Shown: positions 45,247 through 54,975, counted from the first letter of the stretch. The stretch: 64,000 nt of DNA from Deinococcus sonorensis KR-87 (GCF_040256395.1 NZ_CP158298.1:124001-188000); one strand, 5' to 3'. The notes: a model not told the origin generated them from the sequence alone. Translations and numbers: made by a program.

Positions 45247-46458
45247 ATGACGCACGACGCTCTCCCCTCGATTGAAGAGCGGTACGCCGCCCTGCACGAT
45301 CGCTTCCAGGCGCTCGAAACCCAGCTCAGCGAAGTCCAGGCAACTGAGCATCAGGCGATGACGCTGTTCAGCGAAGCGCCGGTACCGTACCTGCTCCTGA
45401 ATGCGCAGGGCCGCTTCAAGGAAGTGAATGCCGCGGCCTCCGCCCTGCTGGGCCACACGCCGGAAGCGCTGCGAGGAAAACGGCTGGCTCAGTTCCTCGC
45501 CCCCGCGTCTCAGTCCGACGCGGACGTGCTGCTCCACCAGGTGATGAATCATGGCCTGAAGCAGCGAGGGGAAGCGCAGCTGTTCTGCGCGGACGGCACG
45601 CCCTTCGACGTGCTCCTGGACATCGACGCGGCCAAAGTGGACAGTGTGTTCCTGCACTTCCGTGTGGTGCTGACCGACATCACGACGTATAAGCAGGTGC
45701 ACCAGGACCTGCTGAGCTCGAATACCACCCACCAGCAGGAGCTGCTGACGCAGGGCGCCCGAATGCGAACACTGAACCAGGAGCTGGAGCAGATCGTCAC
45801 CGCCTTCCTCCAGCAGCTGCATCATCCGGTGGACCAGGCCATGAACGTCCTGAGGCGGCTGCGTCAGAAGTTGGGAGACCAGCCGGACGCCGTCACCCGG
45901 CCGCTGATGCAGACAGAGCAGGCGATTCAGGCGATCGTCGCGTTGCTGGCGTCCATGGGCCGGTACATGCAGATGCGCTCCATGCGCCTGCACGTCCGGC
46001 CGGTGGCCTTGGGGCAGGTGCTGCGGGAAGTCCTGAAGCGCGCGCAACCGGTGATGGCCGACCGGACCATCCGGATCACACACGACTCGCTGCCGACCGT
46101 GCAGGGCGACAGCCAGGCGCTGCTCCTGATTTTCGACGAGTATGTGGCGAACGCCTTGAAGTTCACCAAAGGGCGGGACGAGGCGCGCATTCACCTGCGG
46201 GTGGAGGAAACGACCTCGGAGTACCGCATTGGGGTGGAGGACAACGGCACCGGCTTCAACCTGCGCCACAAAGACCGACTGTTCCAGCTGTTCGGCCGGT
46301 TGCACTCCTCCAAGGCCTATGAGGGGACCGGGGTGGGCCTGGTGACCGTCCGGCGATTGTGTGAGCTGTTCGGGGGTCGGGTGTGGGCGGAAGGGAAGGT
46401 GGACGAGGGCGCGACCTTCTGGTTCGCCTGGCCTAAGCAGCCCAAGCTGCAGCGGTAG
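45247..46458 (+). CDS. PAS histidine kinase-like protein lacking the canonical phospho-acceptor
   Basis: 403 residues from ATG 45247 (MTHDALPSIEERYAALHDRF). PAS at about 40-165 (EAPVPYLLLNAQGRFKEVNA), coiled coil, then the helical dimerisation region and HATPase_c with ANALKFT (N box), VEDNGTGFN, and GTGVGLVTVRRLCELFGG. Aligned on LEQ, the position of the usual SHDL[RK]xP motif reads LQQLHHP: the acceptor His is Gln, with two histidines two and three residues later. The ATPase part looks intact. No signal peptide or membrane helix; soluble. No adjacent regulator. Confidence 0.87.
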   Translation: MTHDALPSIEERYAALHDRFQALETQLSEVQATEHQAMTLFSEAPVPYLLLNAQGRFKEVNAAASALLGHTPEALRGKRLAQFLAPASQSDADVLLHQVMNHGLKQRGEAQLFCADGTPFDVLLDIDAAKVDSVFLHFRVVLTDITTYKQVHQDLLSSNTTHQQELLTQGARMRTLNQELEQIVTAFLQQLHHPVDQAMNVLRRLRQKLGDQPDAVTRPLMQTEQAIQAIVALLASMGRYMQMRSMRLHVRPVALGQVLREVLKRAQPVMADRTIRITHDSLPTVQGDSQALLLIFDEYVANALKFTKGRDEARIHLRVEETTSEYRIGVEDNGTGFNLRHKDRLFQLFGRLHSSKAYEGTGVGLVTVRRLCELFGGRVWAEGKVDEGATFWFAWPKQPKLQR

Positions 46459-46611
46459 CGGCGCCCGCATGCGTCTCTGCGTTGAGCGTCAACGCCGAGG
46501 CGCAGACACGTGCACTGAAGCGTTCTATGGCGAAGCAGTCACCCGCCCTCAGTGAGACCGCCCGGCCAAAACGCGGATGTGAAGGGCGTAAAGCCGATCC
46601 AGACGTTATTT

Positions 46612-47040
46612 CGGGTCTAAGGTGAGGCGCACGGTGCTCCAGCCAGTGAGGGACGCCTGTGCCTCCGCTTCCGTGCGCGCCGCAATGCCGAGTTGGACCG
46701 CCGATTCGACCGGCTGCTCCTCAGCCGTGGGCGCGCGGCCTTCAGGCGACCACAGCTGACGCTCAGGTGGGCTGCCCATCGCTCCTCGCCCCTGACGTTT
46801 TACCTCCGCGCCCGCTGGGCGTGACCGGTGCCCCTGTGCCGCAATTCGATGATCGCCGCCGGGTCGTACTTGCCGGCCGTATCCTTGATCACGTCCACCA
46901 AGAAAGCGCCGGGGCTCTTCGGCTGAAAGCCGCTCGCCAGAATCTCCTCGGCCCGGCTCAGGCGGCTGAGGATGTGTGCCTCTCTGAACCCAGTCAGCAG
47001 GCCCACCGCGACCGGCATCGAAAGCCTGCGGCTTAGTGTG
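46612..47040 (-). pseudogene. Remnant possibly of a plasmid replication initiator
   Basis: One frame reads LLTGFREAHILSRLSRAEEI, LASGFQPKSPGAFLVDVIKD and TAGKYDP; a second, downstream, reads QPVESAVQLGIAARTEAEAQ to the stop. The SPGAFLVDVIKDTxGKY pattern recalls the C-terminal part of RepA-like initiators of Deinococcus plasmids, but I cannot confirm it. The upstream two thirds of such a gene are absent and a frameshift separates the pieces. Confidence 0.4.
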
Positions 47041-47063
47041 AAAGAAGACAGGAACCGGCTCAA

Positions 47064-47415
47064 GCGCTACCCGTCCGCTGCTCATGCCCACACGCTAAGC
47101 AAACGCCACGTCCAGCACGCACACCACAACAGCTCCATCACAGGAAGGCCCCTTCAATACATGTCGAGGGGTACGGGACGGGGGAAGTTGCCCCCCGTCC
47201 CGCCGGGGGAGGCACCGAACTTCCGCGCTGCTCAGGTTGCCGCAGGCGGCACCGGCAGGACGCCTGATTGGGCCCGGGCCATGAGCGTGCCACCACTTGA
47301 TGTGGTGAGGTGAGCGGCGCCCGTTGGGTCAAGCGGGCCAGCAAGGTCGTGGCAGCGCCGCGGACCTGAAGGTCCCGCACCGGCCGTGTGAGGTTCAGGT
47401 GGCCGCATGGACAAT
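47064..47415. other. No gene seen
   Basis: About 350 bp. No protein-like frame. Leads into the long hairpin at 47416. Confidence 0.4.
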
Positions 47416-47459
47416 CAGCCCCGCTGCACCTGTTCTCGGGAACAGGTGCAGCGGGGCTG
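47416..47459 (-). terminator. 20-bp perfect hairpin downstream of the subtilase
   Basis: A 20-bp perfect stem (left arm 47416-47435, right arm 47440-47459 in the register including the closing C-G pair) with a TCGG tetraloop. It lies 44 bp after the subtilase stop on the minus strand. After the stem the minus strand reads ATTGTCC, a poor U tract, so it may stop transcription only weakly or protect the 3' end of the message. Confidence 0.6.
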
Positions 47460-47502
47460 GCCAAGCGGCTCGCGCGCCCGAGGGACGCTGAGATCGCGCG
47501 TG

Positions 47503-48714
47503 TTACTGGAGGGAGGCGACCAGGGCGGCGATGTTGAGTTCGCCGTAGCCGAGGGTGGACTTGCCCGGCAGCAGCGACGCGGCATTCACCCGGTCAACGT
47601 TGGTGGCGGTGTCACTCAGCCGGGCGGCCACGTTCACGCCGGCGCTTCCCGCGTGGCTCAGGGCCAGCGCCAGCCCGCCGCTCACCATCGGCGCGGCAAA
47701 CGACGTGCCGCGCCACACCGCCGCGTGATTCCCCGGGTACGCCGTCGCCACGCCCTCCCCCGGCGCCAGCACTTCCAGGTCCTCGCCGTAACTCGAGAAG
47801 CTCGACCGCACGCCCGACGTGCTGGAACTCCCGACCGACAGGGTGGACGCCGCGGTCGCGCCGGTGCCGCTGGCGGTGCGGGCGGGATACAGCACCGGGC
47901 TCGCGCCGGTGTTGCCGGCCGACAGCACCACGTACACGCCCGCCGCGGCCGCCTCGCTCAGCGCCGCGTCCAGGTCCGCGTCCGGTTCACTGGCGACCGA
48001 CGCGTTGATGATCTGCGCGCCGTGCTGCACGGCATACCGGATGGCGGCAGCAATCTCGCGGGTGTCGCCGCTGCCGTCCGGCTGCAGGGCCCGCAGCGGC
48101 ATGATCGTTGCGCGCGGCGCCACCTGCAGGATGATGTCCGCCACGCCCGTGCCGTGCCCGAAGGCGATGTCGCTGGGGCTGCCGCCCTCCTGCGGCACGT
48201 CATCGCCGTCCAGGAAGTCCCGGCGGCTGGCACTCAGATGCCCGGTGAAGGCGGCGTGCGGCAGGTCGATGCCCGAGTCGATCACCGCGACGGTGATGCC
48301 GTCGCCCAGCTGGGGGGTCTGCTGCTGGGCCTGCTGGAGGCCCACTGTCTGCCAGATGGGCCCGTTGGCGGTGAAGGTGTTGTTCGGGCCGCTGGGCACG
48401 GTCGAGAGGTCCAGCGCGGCGGTCCAGACGCTCGGGTCGGCCGTCACGAACGCGCCCGCGGTGACGAAGGCGCCGGCCGTCACAAACGCGCCGGCGGTGA
48501 CGAACGCACCCGCGGTGACGAAGGCGCCGGCGGTGACGAAGGCGCCGGCGAGGGTCTGGATCCGGGGCGCGCCGACGCTCTGCACGGTCTGCGCGCCGAA
48601 CTCGGGCACGATGGCCACGGTGCTGGTGTGGGGCAGGGGGGTGGTGGCGCCGCAGGCGGCGAGCGACACACTCAGGAGCAGCCAGCGGAGCGCGAGCGAG
48701 ACAGGTTTATGCAT
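47503..48714 (-). CDS. Subtilisin-like serine protease lipoprotein with hexapeptide repeats
   Basis: 403 residues. Lipoprotein signal peptide (LLLSVSLAAC, Cys21). Residues 56-91 are six perfect AGAFVT repeats, then an S8 peptidase domain: Asp146 in VAVIDSGIDLPH, His187 in FGHGTGVAD, Asn268 in SAGNTG and Ser338 in RGTSFAAPMVSGG, so the full catalytic set is present. No long pro-domain of the usual I9 type is seen; the repeat region replaces it. Predicted to be an active protease tethered outside the cell. An AT-rich promoter-like stretch lies about 200 bp upstream and a strong hairpin follows. Confidence 0.92.
   Translation of the reverse strand: MHKPVSLALRWLLLSVSLAACGATTPLPHTSTVAIVPEFGAQTVQSVGAPRIQTLAGAFVTAGAFVTAGAFVTAGAFVTAGAFVTAGAFVTADPSVWTAALDLSTVPSGPNNTFTANGPIWQTVGLQQAQQQTPQLGDGITVAVIDSGIDLPHAAFTGHLSASRRDFLDGDDVPQEGGSPSDIAFGHGTGVADIILQVAPRATIMPLRALQPDGSGDTREIAAAIRYAVQHGAQIINASVASEPDADLDAALSEAAAAGVYVVLSAGNTGASPVLYPARTASGTGATAASTLSVGSSSTSGVRSSFSSYGEDLEVLAPGEGVATAYPGNHAAVWRGTSFAAPMVSGGLALALSHAGSAGVNVAARLSDTATNVDRVNAASLLPGKSTLGYGELNIAALVASLQ
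48442..48549. repeat. Six 18-bp tandem units in the subtilase gene
   Basis: Encodes six AGAFVT hexapeptides. The amino-acid repeats are perfect while codons vary at third positions, so the repeat is kept by selection on protein or is old. In-frame expansions would not break the gene. Confidence 0.9.
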
Positions 48715-48900
48715 GGTTCCACCGTAGATGTGCCAGAAAAGGGCGGGACCGCCGACGCGACCGGGTGACCCAGGGCTTGTCCGCAGCGGCGGACCGGCGC
48801 TGTGCGGGGCGGACCGTTCTGGTCCGCGGGTGGTGAGCGATCAGTACAGCGTGACGACCCTGTATGGTTCTCTCCACGAGTCCTCTGGATGAGTTCCACC

Positions 48901-48950
48901 AGCCTTAGTATGTATATATTATTTGAAGAAGATAACAGTTTTGTCAAGAA
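48901..48950 (-). promoter_or_regulatory. AT-rich promoter-like stretch upstream of subtilase
   Basis: Marked AT-rich island in GC-rich surroundings. On the minus strand it contains TTGACA (48942-48947) and TAATAT (48916-48921) but with a 20-bp spacer, which is too long for a standard promoter. Likely controls the subtilase 200 bp away. Confidence 0.35.
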
Positions 48951-49859
48951 ATTCCATTGATCGGTGTCCACTGGGAGAAGCACGAGACACCAGGACCAGG
49001 TCCGCCACGGGCGCAAGTGCAGCGGGAGTAGGACATCTGGAGGTGAGGCGTACCGTGCATCGAGCTATGCGTGAGCCTGAACGAACGCGTGCTGTGGGCC
49101 CCACGGCGGCCCCGGTGCCGTGGCCAGTCGCCAATCCAGTGCAGGGAGAGCCCTCCAGTCCCCGCCGGGCCATCCGCACCGACCCGCGGGGCAACGCCTT
49201 CGCTCGGGAGGCAGGCAGTCTCTTTGACGTCCGATTCAGCCAACACGGGCGGCCCTGCCGGTGAGGACGCGCCTCGGAGCGTGGATCTCCAGCCACCGCA
49301 CGCCGGTCACCAGCGCTGTTCCCACCACGGCCACAACAAACGTCCACTGCACCCAAGCCCAAATGCATGCACGTCGCTCCGGCTGGCCGAGCGGTTCTCC
49401 ACACTCTTGCAGGGCACCTCGATGGCGTCCTGCCCACAGCTGCATGACCTTCCACCGGGGTGGTTCCACCGCATCCTGCGGGGTCAGAACGGTCACCCCG
49501 CGCCCAGGCGCTTAAGGTCAGTGAAGGCTCTGTGGGCGGCCGACCCGGTCCAGCTGAGGAGCAGCCGGGGACGGCAGAAGCGCGACTCCGGCAGGCTGAG
49601 GCTCTGAAGTTGGTGACGCACTCGAGGTTCACCAAATGCTGCGGTGTACTCCTGACCCTCGCTGTTCTGGGGATGGGCGCGAGAAGGCGCGCCTCATCGT
49701 CCAGACATGCCTGCCGTCTGGTCACCACAAGTGCTCGCCGCTCTCGGACTCGTTCAGCCCCGGCACGGCACCCTGACGGGGCCCTGCGCGCGTCGGGCGC
49801 GAACAGCGCAGTCCTCCCCCAGACGTCGTTCGCTGACCCGGCCGCCGCTGTTCCCCGCG
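48951..49859. other. Gene-poor stretch
   Basis: About 900 bp. The only protein-like piece is on the minus strand near 49290-49400 (CIWAWVQWTFVVAVVGTALV), a possible single membrane helix of a small protein, not certain enough to call. Confidence 0.3.
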
Positions 49860-50114
49860 CACGCGCCTGGCGCAGCGTTTCGTTGTTCCAGCGCTCTGTT
49901 CTTCCTGCTCGGCGGTGAGTCGTGCCCTGCCGTGCCCGGGGAAGGCGACGTGACCGTGGTCATCGGCGGACCGCATCCACGTCTGGATGGTCGAGCGACC
50001 CACACCGGCGGCGTTAGCGGTGCCTTGACCGTCTTCCCTTCTGGTCGGGCCATCCGGCGGCATTCCGCTTGAATCGGCCGTGTACGACCTGCGTGCGCCC
50101 CCATCCCCACCCAT
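49860..50114 (-). mobile_element. Remnant of an IS3-type OrfA transposase
   Basis: Three frames in succession give RRSYTADFKRNA, then EGKTVKA and ANAAGVGRSTIQTWMRSADD, then RLTAEQEE and RALEQRNA. This is the HTH_Tnp_1 OrfA of IS3/IS2-type elements: the HTH, the W at the end of the recognition helix and the start of the leucine-zipper. Several indels, no OrfB, no terminal repeats seen. A dead insertion sequence fragment. Confidence 0.6.
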
Positions 50115-50458
50115 CCGTGCATGTCGCGGTGCTTCGCGGCGCCCCCAGAAGGGGTCCGGTCCCGAACGCACCACAGCCAAGCACCTGGGTGGCGACGCTG
50201 GACTCTGGACCATGCAGCGGCTCGATCCGCAAGATCAACTGGGATGGCGCGGACCGGCAACGGGACACGCGGTGACCCTCACGCGATGGCGCGGGCCGTT
50301 CACGATCCTGTCTGTCCGTGACGGGTGATGGCCTGAACCCGGTCAACAGTTGTGTTGGCGGAACTGGGTCAGGAGCATCGGACTTGCCGGGAGCGATCCG
50401 AACGCGTCGCGTATGGATGTCCGTTGCTCGTCATTCGGCCCTCTCCGAATCTGGCCGT
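50115..50458. other. No gene seen
   Basis: About 340 bp between the IS remnant and the HD-GYP gene end. No protein-like frame or clear repeat. Confidence 0.4.
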
Positions 50459-52320
50459 TCAAGGGTCGCGTACCAGCGCCAGGAAGGCCCGGACGACCTC
50501 CGGGTCGAACTGCCCTCCCGCCTGACGCTCGATTTCCAGGACGGCGTCGTCGTGACTCCACGCGCGCTTGTACGGCCGTTCGCTGATCAGCGCGTCGTAC
50601 ACGTCGCACACCGAGAAGATCCGGGCGCCCAGGGGAATGTCGGTGCCCGCAAGGCCGTCCGGGTAACCGCGGCCGTCCCAGCGTTCATGGTGCGAGCGGA
50701 TGACAGCCACGATCTGCGGCGCCACACCCGGGAGGCGGGTGACCAGGTCGTGCCCCTCGGTGGCGTGGCGTTGCATGGTCGCGCGTTCCTCCGGGGTGAG
50801 CTTGCCGGGTTTCTTGAGGATCCGCTCCGGAATGCAGAGCTTCCCAATGTCGTGCAGGTACGCCCCGTACCGCAGGTGCTCGAGGGCCGTGCGGTCCAGC
50901 CGGAAGTGCGCACCGAGGCGGGTGGCCAAGCGGGCCGCGCGCGCGGTGTGTCCCTGCGTCTCGGCGTCTCTGGCTTCGAGCACCCTGCTCAGCGTCCGCA
51001 TGCCCGCTTCGAGCGTGGAACGGACTTCGCCCACCGCACGGCGCAGCTCCAGGGCGTGCTCCAGGCGCAGCACGGTGAGTTCCACGGTTTTGCGCATGTG
51101 CGGCGTGATGGTCTGCCAGCGGTTCACGGTGCACAGCACGATGGTGGCCATCACGTGTCCCTGACGGAGGACGGGCGTGACCATACCGCTCTTGACGCCC
51201 TGCTCGACCACCTGAGGCAGGGCGCCTGGGGTGGACGGGTAGTCGGTGCTCCACTCGGTGGTCCGCGTGCGCTGCACCCGCTGGAAAGCGGTGCCGGCGA
51301 GGGGAACCGGGACGTGCAGGCCGGGTTCCGGCGCCGGAACGCCGTCGCGGTGCGCCTCATGAACGTAGACCAGCTGGTCCTCCTCGAGGATGGCGTAGGC
51401 CGCCTGATCGAAGTCCATCACGCGGAGCAGCCGGTTCAGCGTGTGCTGGATCAGGTCACCGGGCTCACGCAGACCCTCGAGCTCTCGGGAGAAGGCCACG
51501 AAGGTGTCCGCCTCGTGTTCCCACGGGGCGACGACCTCCCGGAGCTGCTCTTTCCGGAGCTGTAACTGTTCGTCCGCCGCGGCGAAGGCGCGCTCGAACG
51601 GCGTGCCCTGCGCCCAGTCGGCCAGGCCACCGGTGAAGGCCGCCGTGTCCGGCAGCGGCCCCGGCGCGGTGTGGTTCGTCGCGTCGAGCAGCTCCTGGAG
51701 CGTGTCCCGATGATGACCGGGAACGACGATCACAAACTCGTCTCCCCCCACCGGCAGATGAACGCCGCTGGAGGCAACGCAGCTCTCAAGGTGTGCGCGA
51801 CGGCGCGAATGTGCGCGTCCCCGCCGCTGTGCCCGCGCAGGCTGTTAACGCTTTTCAGCTGATTCAGGTCGACGATGGCCAATGCGGCTGGCAGCGCCAC
51901 CGTCTGCATCCGCGTCTGGAAGGCCGCGCGGGTGAGACAACCGGTCAAGGCGTCGTGATCTGCGGGCCCCGTCGACCGGCTGTTCCTGAGGAGCCGTTTG
52001 ACCTGCACGATCAGGCCAGCCTCATGCGGGTAGACGGTGATGTTCAGCCACGCCTGCTGGCCCACACTGAAGGTTTCGACTTCCGTCCGCTGCCGGGACA
52101 TCAGGACCTGCTGGAACGCCGCGGCGATCGGCTCCGCGGCTGCCTGAACCGGGAGGACATCGGCGAAGGTGCGGCCGAGCAGCTCGTGGGGGTGGGTGTT
52201 CCAGGCGTTCAGGGCGTAGGCGTTGACGAACGTAAAGCGGGTTTCGGCGTCGAGCATGAAAATGATGTCGTCCACCCAGTCGAACGGATGCACGCCCGCA
52301 GAGGCCGCCGGGTTCACCAT
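50459..52320 (-). pseudogene. PAS-GGDEF-GAF-HD-GYP protein, frameshifted in the GGDEF motif
   Basis: From ATG 52320 (MVNPAASAGVHPFDWVDDII): PAS (about 10-125) and GGDEF (DHDALTGCLTRAAF, then DLNQLKSVNSLRGHSGGD). The frame ends as FICRWGETSL at about 51730, exactly where GGDEF is expected; the next frame starts GGDEFVIVVPG, followed by GAF and HD-GYP (YLHDIGKLCIPERILKKPG; HHERWDGRGYPDGLAG). The minus strand has six G; seven would read FICRWGGDEF. If intact, the protein would make and degrade cyclic-di-GMP. The HD-GYP part keeps its metal residues. Confidence 0.88.
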
Positions 52321-52523
52321 GAATCCATGGTACCGGCCACGCGGCACAGCCGAGCGTGAACGCCGGGTCCGGGCCGCCGTACCCGCCACGCACCGGATGG
52401 ACCGCCACCTGCTCGTCCAGCGTCCCCGTGGGCCGGTGACCCGTCAGGGTCTGGATCCTGACGGGTCACCGGGGGCCTGTCGAGGCCCTCGGCCACCCGT
52501 TCCCGACAAGCTAGACTCACCGT

Positions 52524-52853
52524 ATGGACATGCAGAACATCCCCTTCACCACGACGGATTGGTCCCAGGTCGAAGAGACCATCCATCCGGGTGAAGAGGG
52601 TTCAGCGCGGTGGCGGACCCTGCACTTCGGTGGAATTCGAGTTCGCCGGGTCGAATACACGGCGGGCTACCTCGCCGACCACTGGTGCCGCAAGGGGCAT
52701 ATCCTGCTGGTCTTGAGTGGGCACCTGAACACGGAGCTCGAAGATGGCCGCACCTTCACGCTGACTCCCGGCATGAGCTATCAGGTGGCCGACGATGCCG
52801 AAGCGCACCGTTCGTCTGCCCCCAGCGGGGCCACGTTGTTCATCGTGGACTAA
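52524..52853 (+). CDS. DHCW-motif cupin fold protein
   Basis: 109 residues, a complete small cupin of the family named for its DHCW motif: IPFTTTDWSQVEETIHPGEE, VEYTAGYLADHWCRKGHILL (DHWC here), ELEDGRTFTLTPGMSYQVAD and AHRSSAPSGATLFIVD. The His/Cys/Glu cluster suits metal binding. Cytoplasmic, monocistronic. The biochemical function of the family is not known. Confidence 0.9.
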   Translation: MDMQNIPFTTTDWSQVEETIHPGEEGSARWRTLHFGGIRVRRVEYTAGYLADHWCRKGHILLVLSGHLNTELEDGRTFTLTPGMSYQVADDAEAHRSSAPSGATLFIVD

Positions 52854-54127
52854 CGCGTGGGCGTCAACCCAGCAGGAGGGCCTGCTCCGCCATGATGCGC
52901 GCCAGAAGACTCTAGTTGGGGGGCACGCACGAGCCGCTGGATCGAGATTTCACCGCATCGTCCGCCGAGCATGCCGTGCTGGCGCTGGCGTCCATGTTCA
53001 GCCCGCCGTCCCTTCCGGAAGCGTGAGTCGTGGTCAGGTCCGAGGCGGACGAAGCGCTTGAGCACGGTGCGCAGGACCCGCGGGGCGACGACGAGGCCGA
53101 TCTGGATTCAGGGGTCCACCTCCAGGCGCTTGAGCAGGCTTCGGCCACCACGGTGACGCGTTCACCCCGTCGGCAATCAGCAGACGGGCGTGGTCAAGCC
53201 GCGTACCACAGGGAGCGGGCAACGGCGACGTACGCGCACACGGACAGACATCCGGCGGCCTTGATGATCGGGGCCACGCGCTTCGGCGGCAGCGCGTCAA
53301 TCGCCAGCATTCGCTGAGCCGGAGGCCGCCTGAACCTTCAGGAGGCCGGGACCACGGATCGCGCGCTGCCGCTTGGCGTTCTGGCCGACCTGAAGGCGTT
53401 CAGGAGGGGCCACAGCGCACCCAGGTTATTGTGCCTGGACGCGCCAGACGGGTCCGCGCGTTGTGGGTGGGCGGGAAAGCACGCGCCTGAGCCACGTCAT
53501 CGCCGGCCACCGCGAGGCGCGCGCCATCGCTGGGCAAGCTGCTGTTCACCCACCTCCCCGTTCCGGAACCACCCTGAAGGAGCAGTCGCGTCTCCATCAC
53601 GGGCGCTCGTCCCTCCAGCCGGTCAGGAAGGACCTCCCGTATCCGCGCTCCTCTTCCTGAGTCGCCTGCACCACCCGCCAGTGACCGGTTGGGCTGGATT
53701 GTGGTGCCTGCTGAGCGAGCGGCTCACCCCTCCACCGGCCCCATCGCACCCGCCTGGCGAGCGCCGCTCCACCCAAGCCCACGCTGGAGCCTTCCGGAGC
53801 TGGCCGCCTGCATGGGAGACCCCATACGCACCGTGGTGGAGCACGTGCGCCTCCAGCGGCCGACCTGCCTGGCACGCCCCCACCGGTGAGCTCCAGCCCA
53901 CCCCAGGCTGTTCCTTCCGGGTCCGGCCAAGGAACCCTGGCTGTTCTCGAGGAGAATGCACACCTGGGCGGCACCCTCCCCTGGCTGAGGTACGATGAAG
54001 GGGTCCAAGCCGTCCCGTGTTTGAACACGCTCCATCCTGGGGCAGCAGCGCCACACTGGATCGGCGCTGTTCTCGTTCACCGAACTGGCCTTCTTGGCAC
54101 GTTGCCCGGCTTTGTGAACCTCATCCT
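52854..54127. other. Region with a decayed unrecognised gene
   Basis: About 1.3 kb. On the minus strand 53316-52990 reads MLAIDALPPKRVAPIIKAAG, SVCAYVAVARSLWYA, then after shifts LLKRLEVDP and IQIGLVVAPRVLRTVLKRFV. These look like pieces of one protein with several stops and indels. Family unknown. 53320-54050 has no protein-like frame. Confidence 0.3.
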
Positions 54128-54141
54128 GCCCCTCCAGGGGC
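54128..54141 (+). promoter_or_regulatory. Leader hairpin before cassette copy A
   Basis: GCCCC-TCCA-GGGGC hairpin just before GAGG and 11 nt before the ATG at 54153. It occupies the same place as the hairpin at 57638-57654 before copy B, with different stem bases. It could regulate ribosome access. Confidence 0.5.
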
Positions 54142-54152
54142 TGAGGTTCTTC

Positions 54153-54359
54153 ATGACGCCTCCTGATGATGTCGTCAACGACCCGTCGACCACCAGCCCC
54201 CTGCTCCAGGACCTGCGCGCCGAGGTGCAGCAGCTTCACACCCTGGTGGCCCAGACCCGGCAACGGCTGGTCGAAGTGGACGCCCTGCTGCAACAGGCGA
54301 CCGCCCGGTCACTCATCCCCGCTGTGGACGCGGACCCGCCCGCCGAGGATCAGCAATGA
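54153..54359 (+). CDS. Cassette A, gene 1: short coiled-coil protein
   Basis: 68 residues (MTPPDDVVNDPSTTSPLLQD onward). Core: LLQDLRAEVQQLHTLVAQTR and QRLVEVDALLQQATARS, a two-to-three heptad coiled coil, then an acidic tail. It is a paralogue of the protein at 57665 (ELQDEVQELQALITRSRALL, AEVDVLIASA). The ATG at 54153 overlaps nothing upstream; the stop overlaps the next ATG (ATGA), so the two genes are co-translated. Not similar to any family I know. Confidence 0.72.
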   Translation: MTPPDDVVNDPSTTSPLLQDLRAEVQQLHTLVAQTRQRLVEVDALLQQATARSLIPAVDADPPAEDQQ

Positions 54360-54604
54360 CCCGGCAGGTGCTGCCGGCCACCGCCATCCGGACGCTGCAC
54401 GCCCGGGGCGTGCGGGCCACCATCACGCTCGACCCGCGCGCCGGCACGCCTGTTCGGGGCCAGCTGATCACCGATCAGCGCGGTCAGGTGTGGCAGGTGC
54501 TGCAGGTGCTGCGCGATGCGGGTCTGGTGCTGGGCGCCGCGGTGGAGGCCGAGCAGTGCCTGCGCCGTCTTCCTCCAGGGCTGCCGAACCACTCCTCAAC
54601 GTGA
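54356..54604 (+). CDS. Cassette A, gene 2: small basic protein with TLDPRAGT motif
   Basis: 82 residues: LPATAIRTLHARGVRATITL, DPRAGTPVRGQLITDQRGQV, WQVLQVLRDAGLVLGAAVEA. Predicted mixed alpha-beta, with a strand-turn-strand around DPRAGT and one amphipathic helix. Starts 4 bp inside the end of gene 1. A decayed paralogue follows the second copy of gene 1 at 57913. The C-terminal 15 residues may be read-through. Function unknown; the pair layout suggests that the two proteins act together. Confidence 0.7.
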   Translation: MTRQVLPATAIRTLHARGVRATITLDPRAGTPVRGQLITDQRGQVWQVLQVLRDAGLVLGAAVEAEQCLRRLPPGLPNHSST

Positions 54605-54975
54605 TCTGGCCAGCGAGCGATTGAGCGGGTGGGGAGCCGGACGGTCGGGTTCGGTGCCCGAGATGACAGGCACCGAGCGCGCCTGCACACCGTTGCTTGC
54701 TTCGGAAGTGCCCGTCCTTCACCTTGATCGCTTCATCCAGGCCAGCGCTCACCAGGTGGCTGCCGGCGTTGGAGGTGCCATGGTTCAGCACCTGATGCGA
54801 CATTCACACGGACAAGCGCGACACCTGCCGGCTGCGGACGGTCGCGAAGGGCCGCAACCGGCAGGTGTCGCGGCTGAGCGCCGGGCCGGCGGCGGGCGGC
54901 TCTCCTCCACCATCCCTGCACAGCGGGAGGGGAGCACCTTGGCGGCGGCGCACCCGGGCGCCCTAAGATGACCGC
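54605..54975. other. No gene seen
   Basis: About 370 bp with no protein-like frame. It contains a short inverted repeat around 54823-54867 (GACACCTGCCGGCTGCGG against CCGCAACCGGCAGGTGTC), which could be a terminator for cassette A or for the gene at 54976. Confidence 0.35.

Noticed and set aside
48442..48549. Regular repeat resembling a small CRISPR array
   Set aside because: Units are contiguous 18-mers inside a coding frame with no spacers; they encode AGAFVT.
49236..49496. Possible small membrane protein on the minus strand
   Set aside because: One hydrophobic stretch only, flanked by Arg/Pro-rich sequence and no ribosome site; not enough to call.
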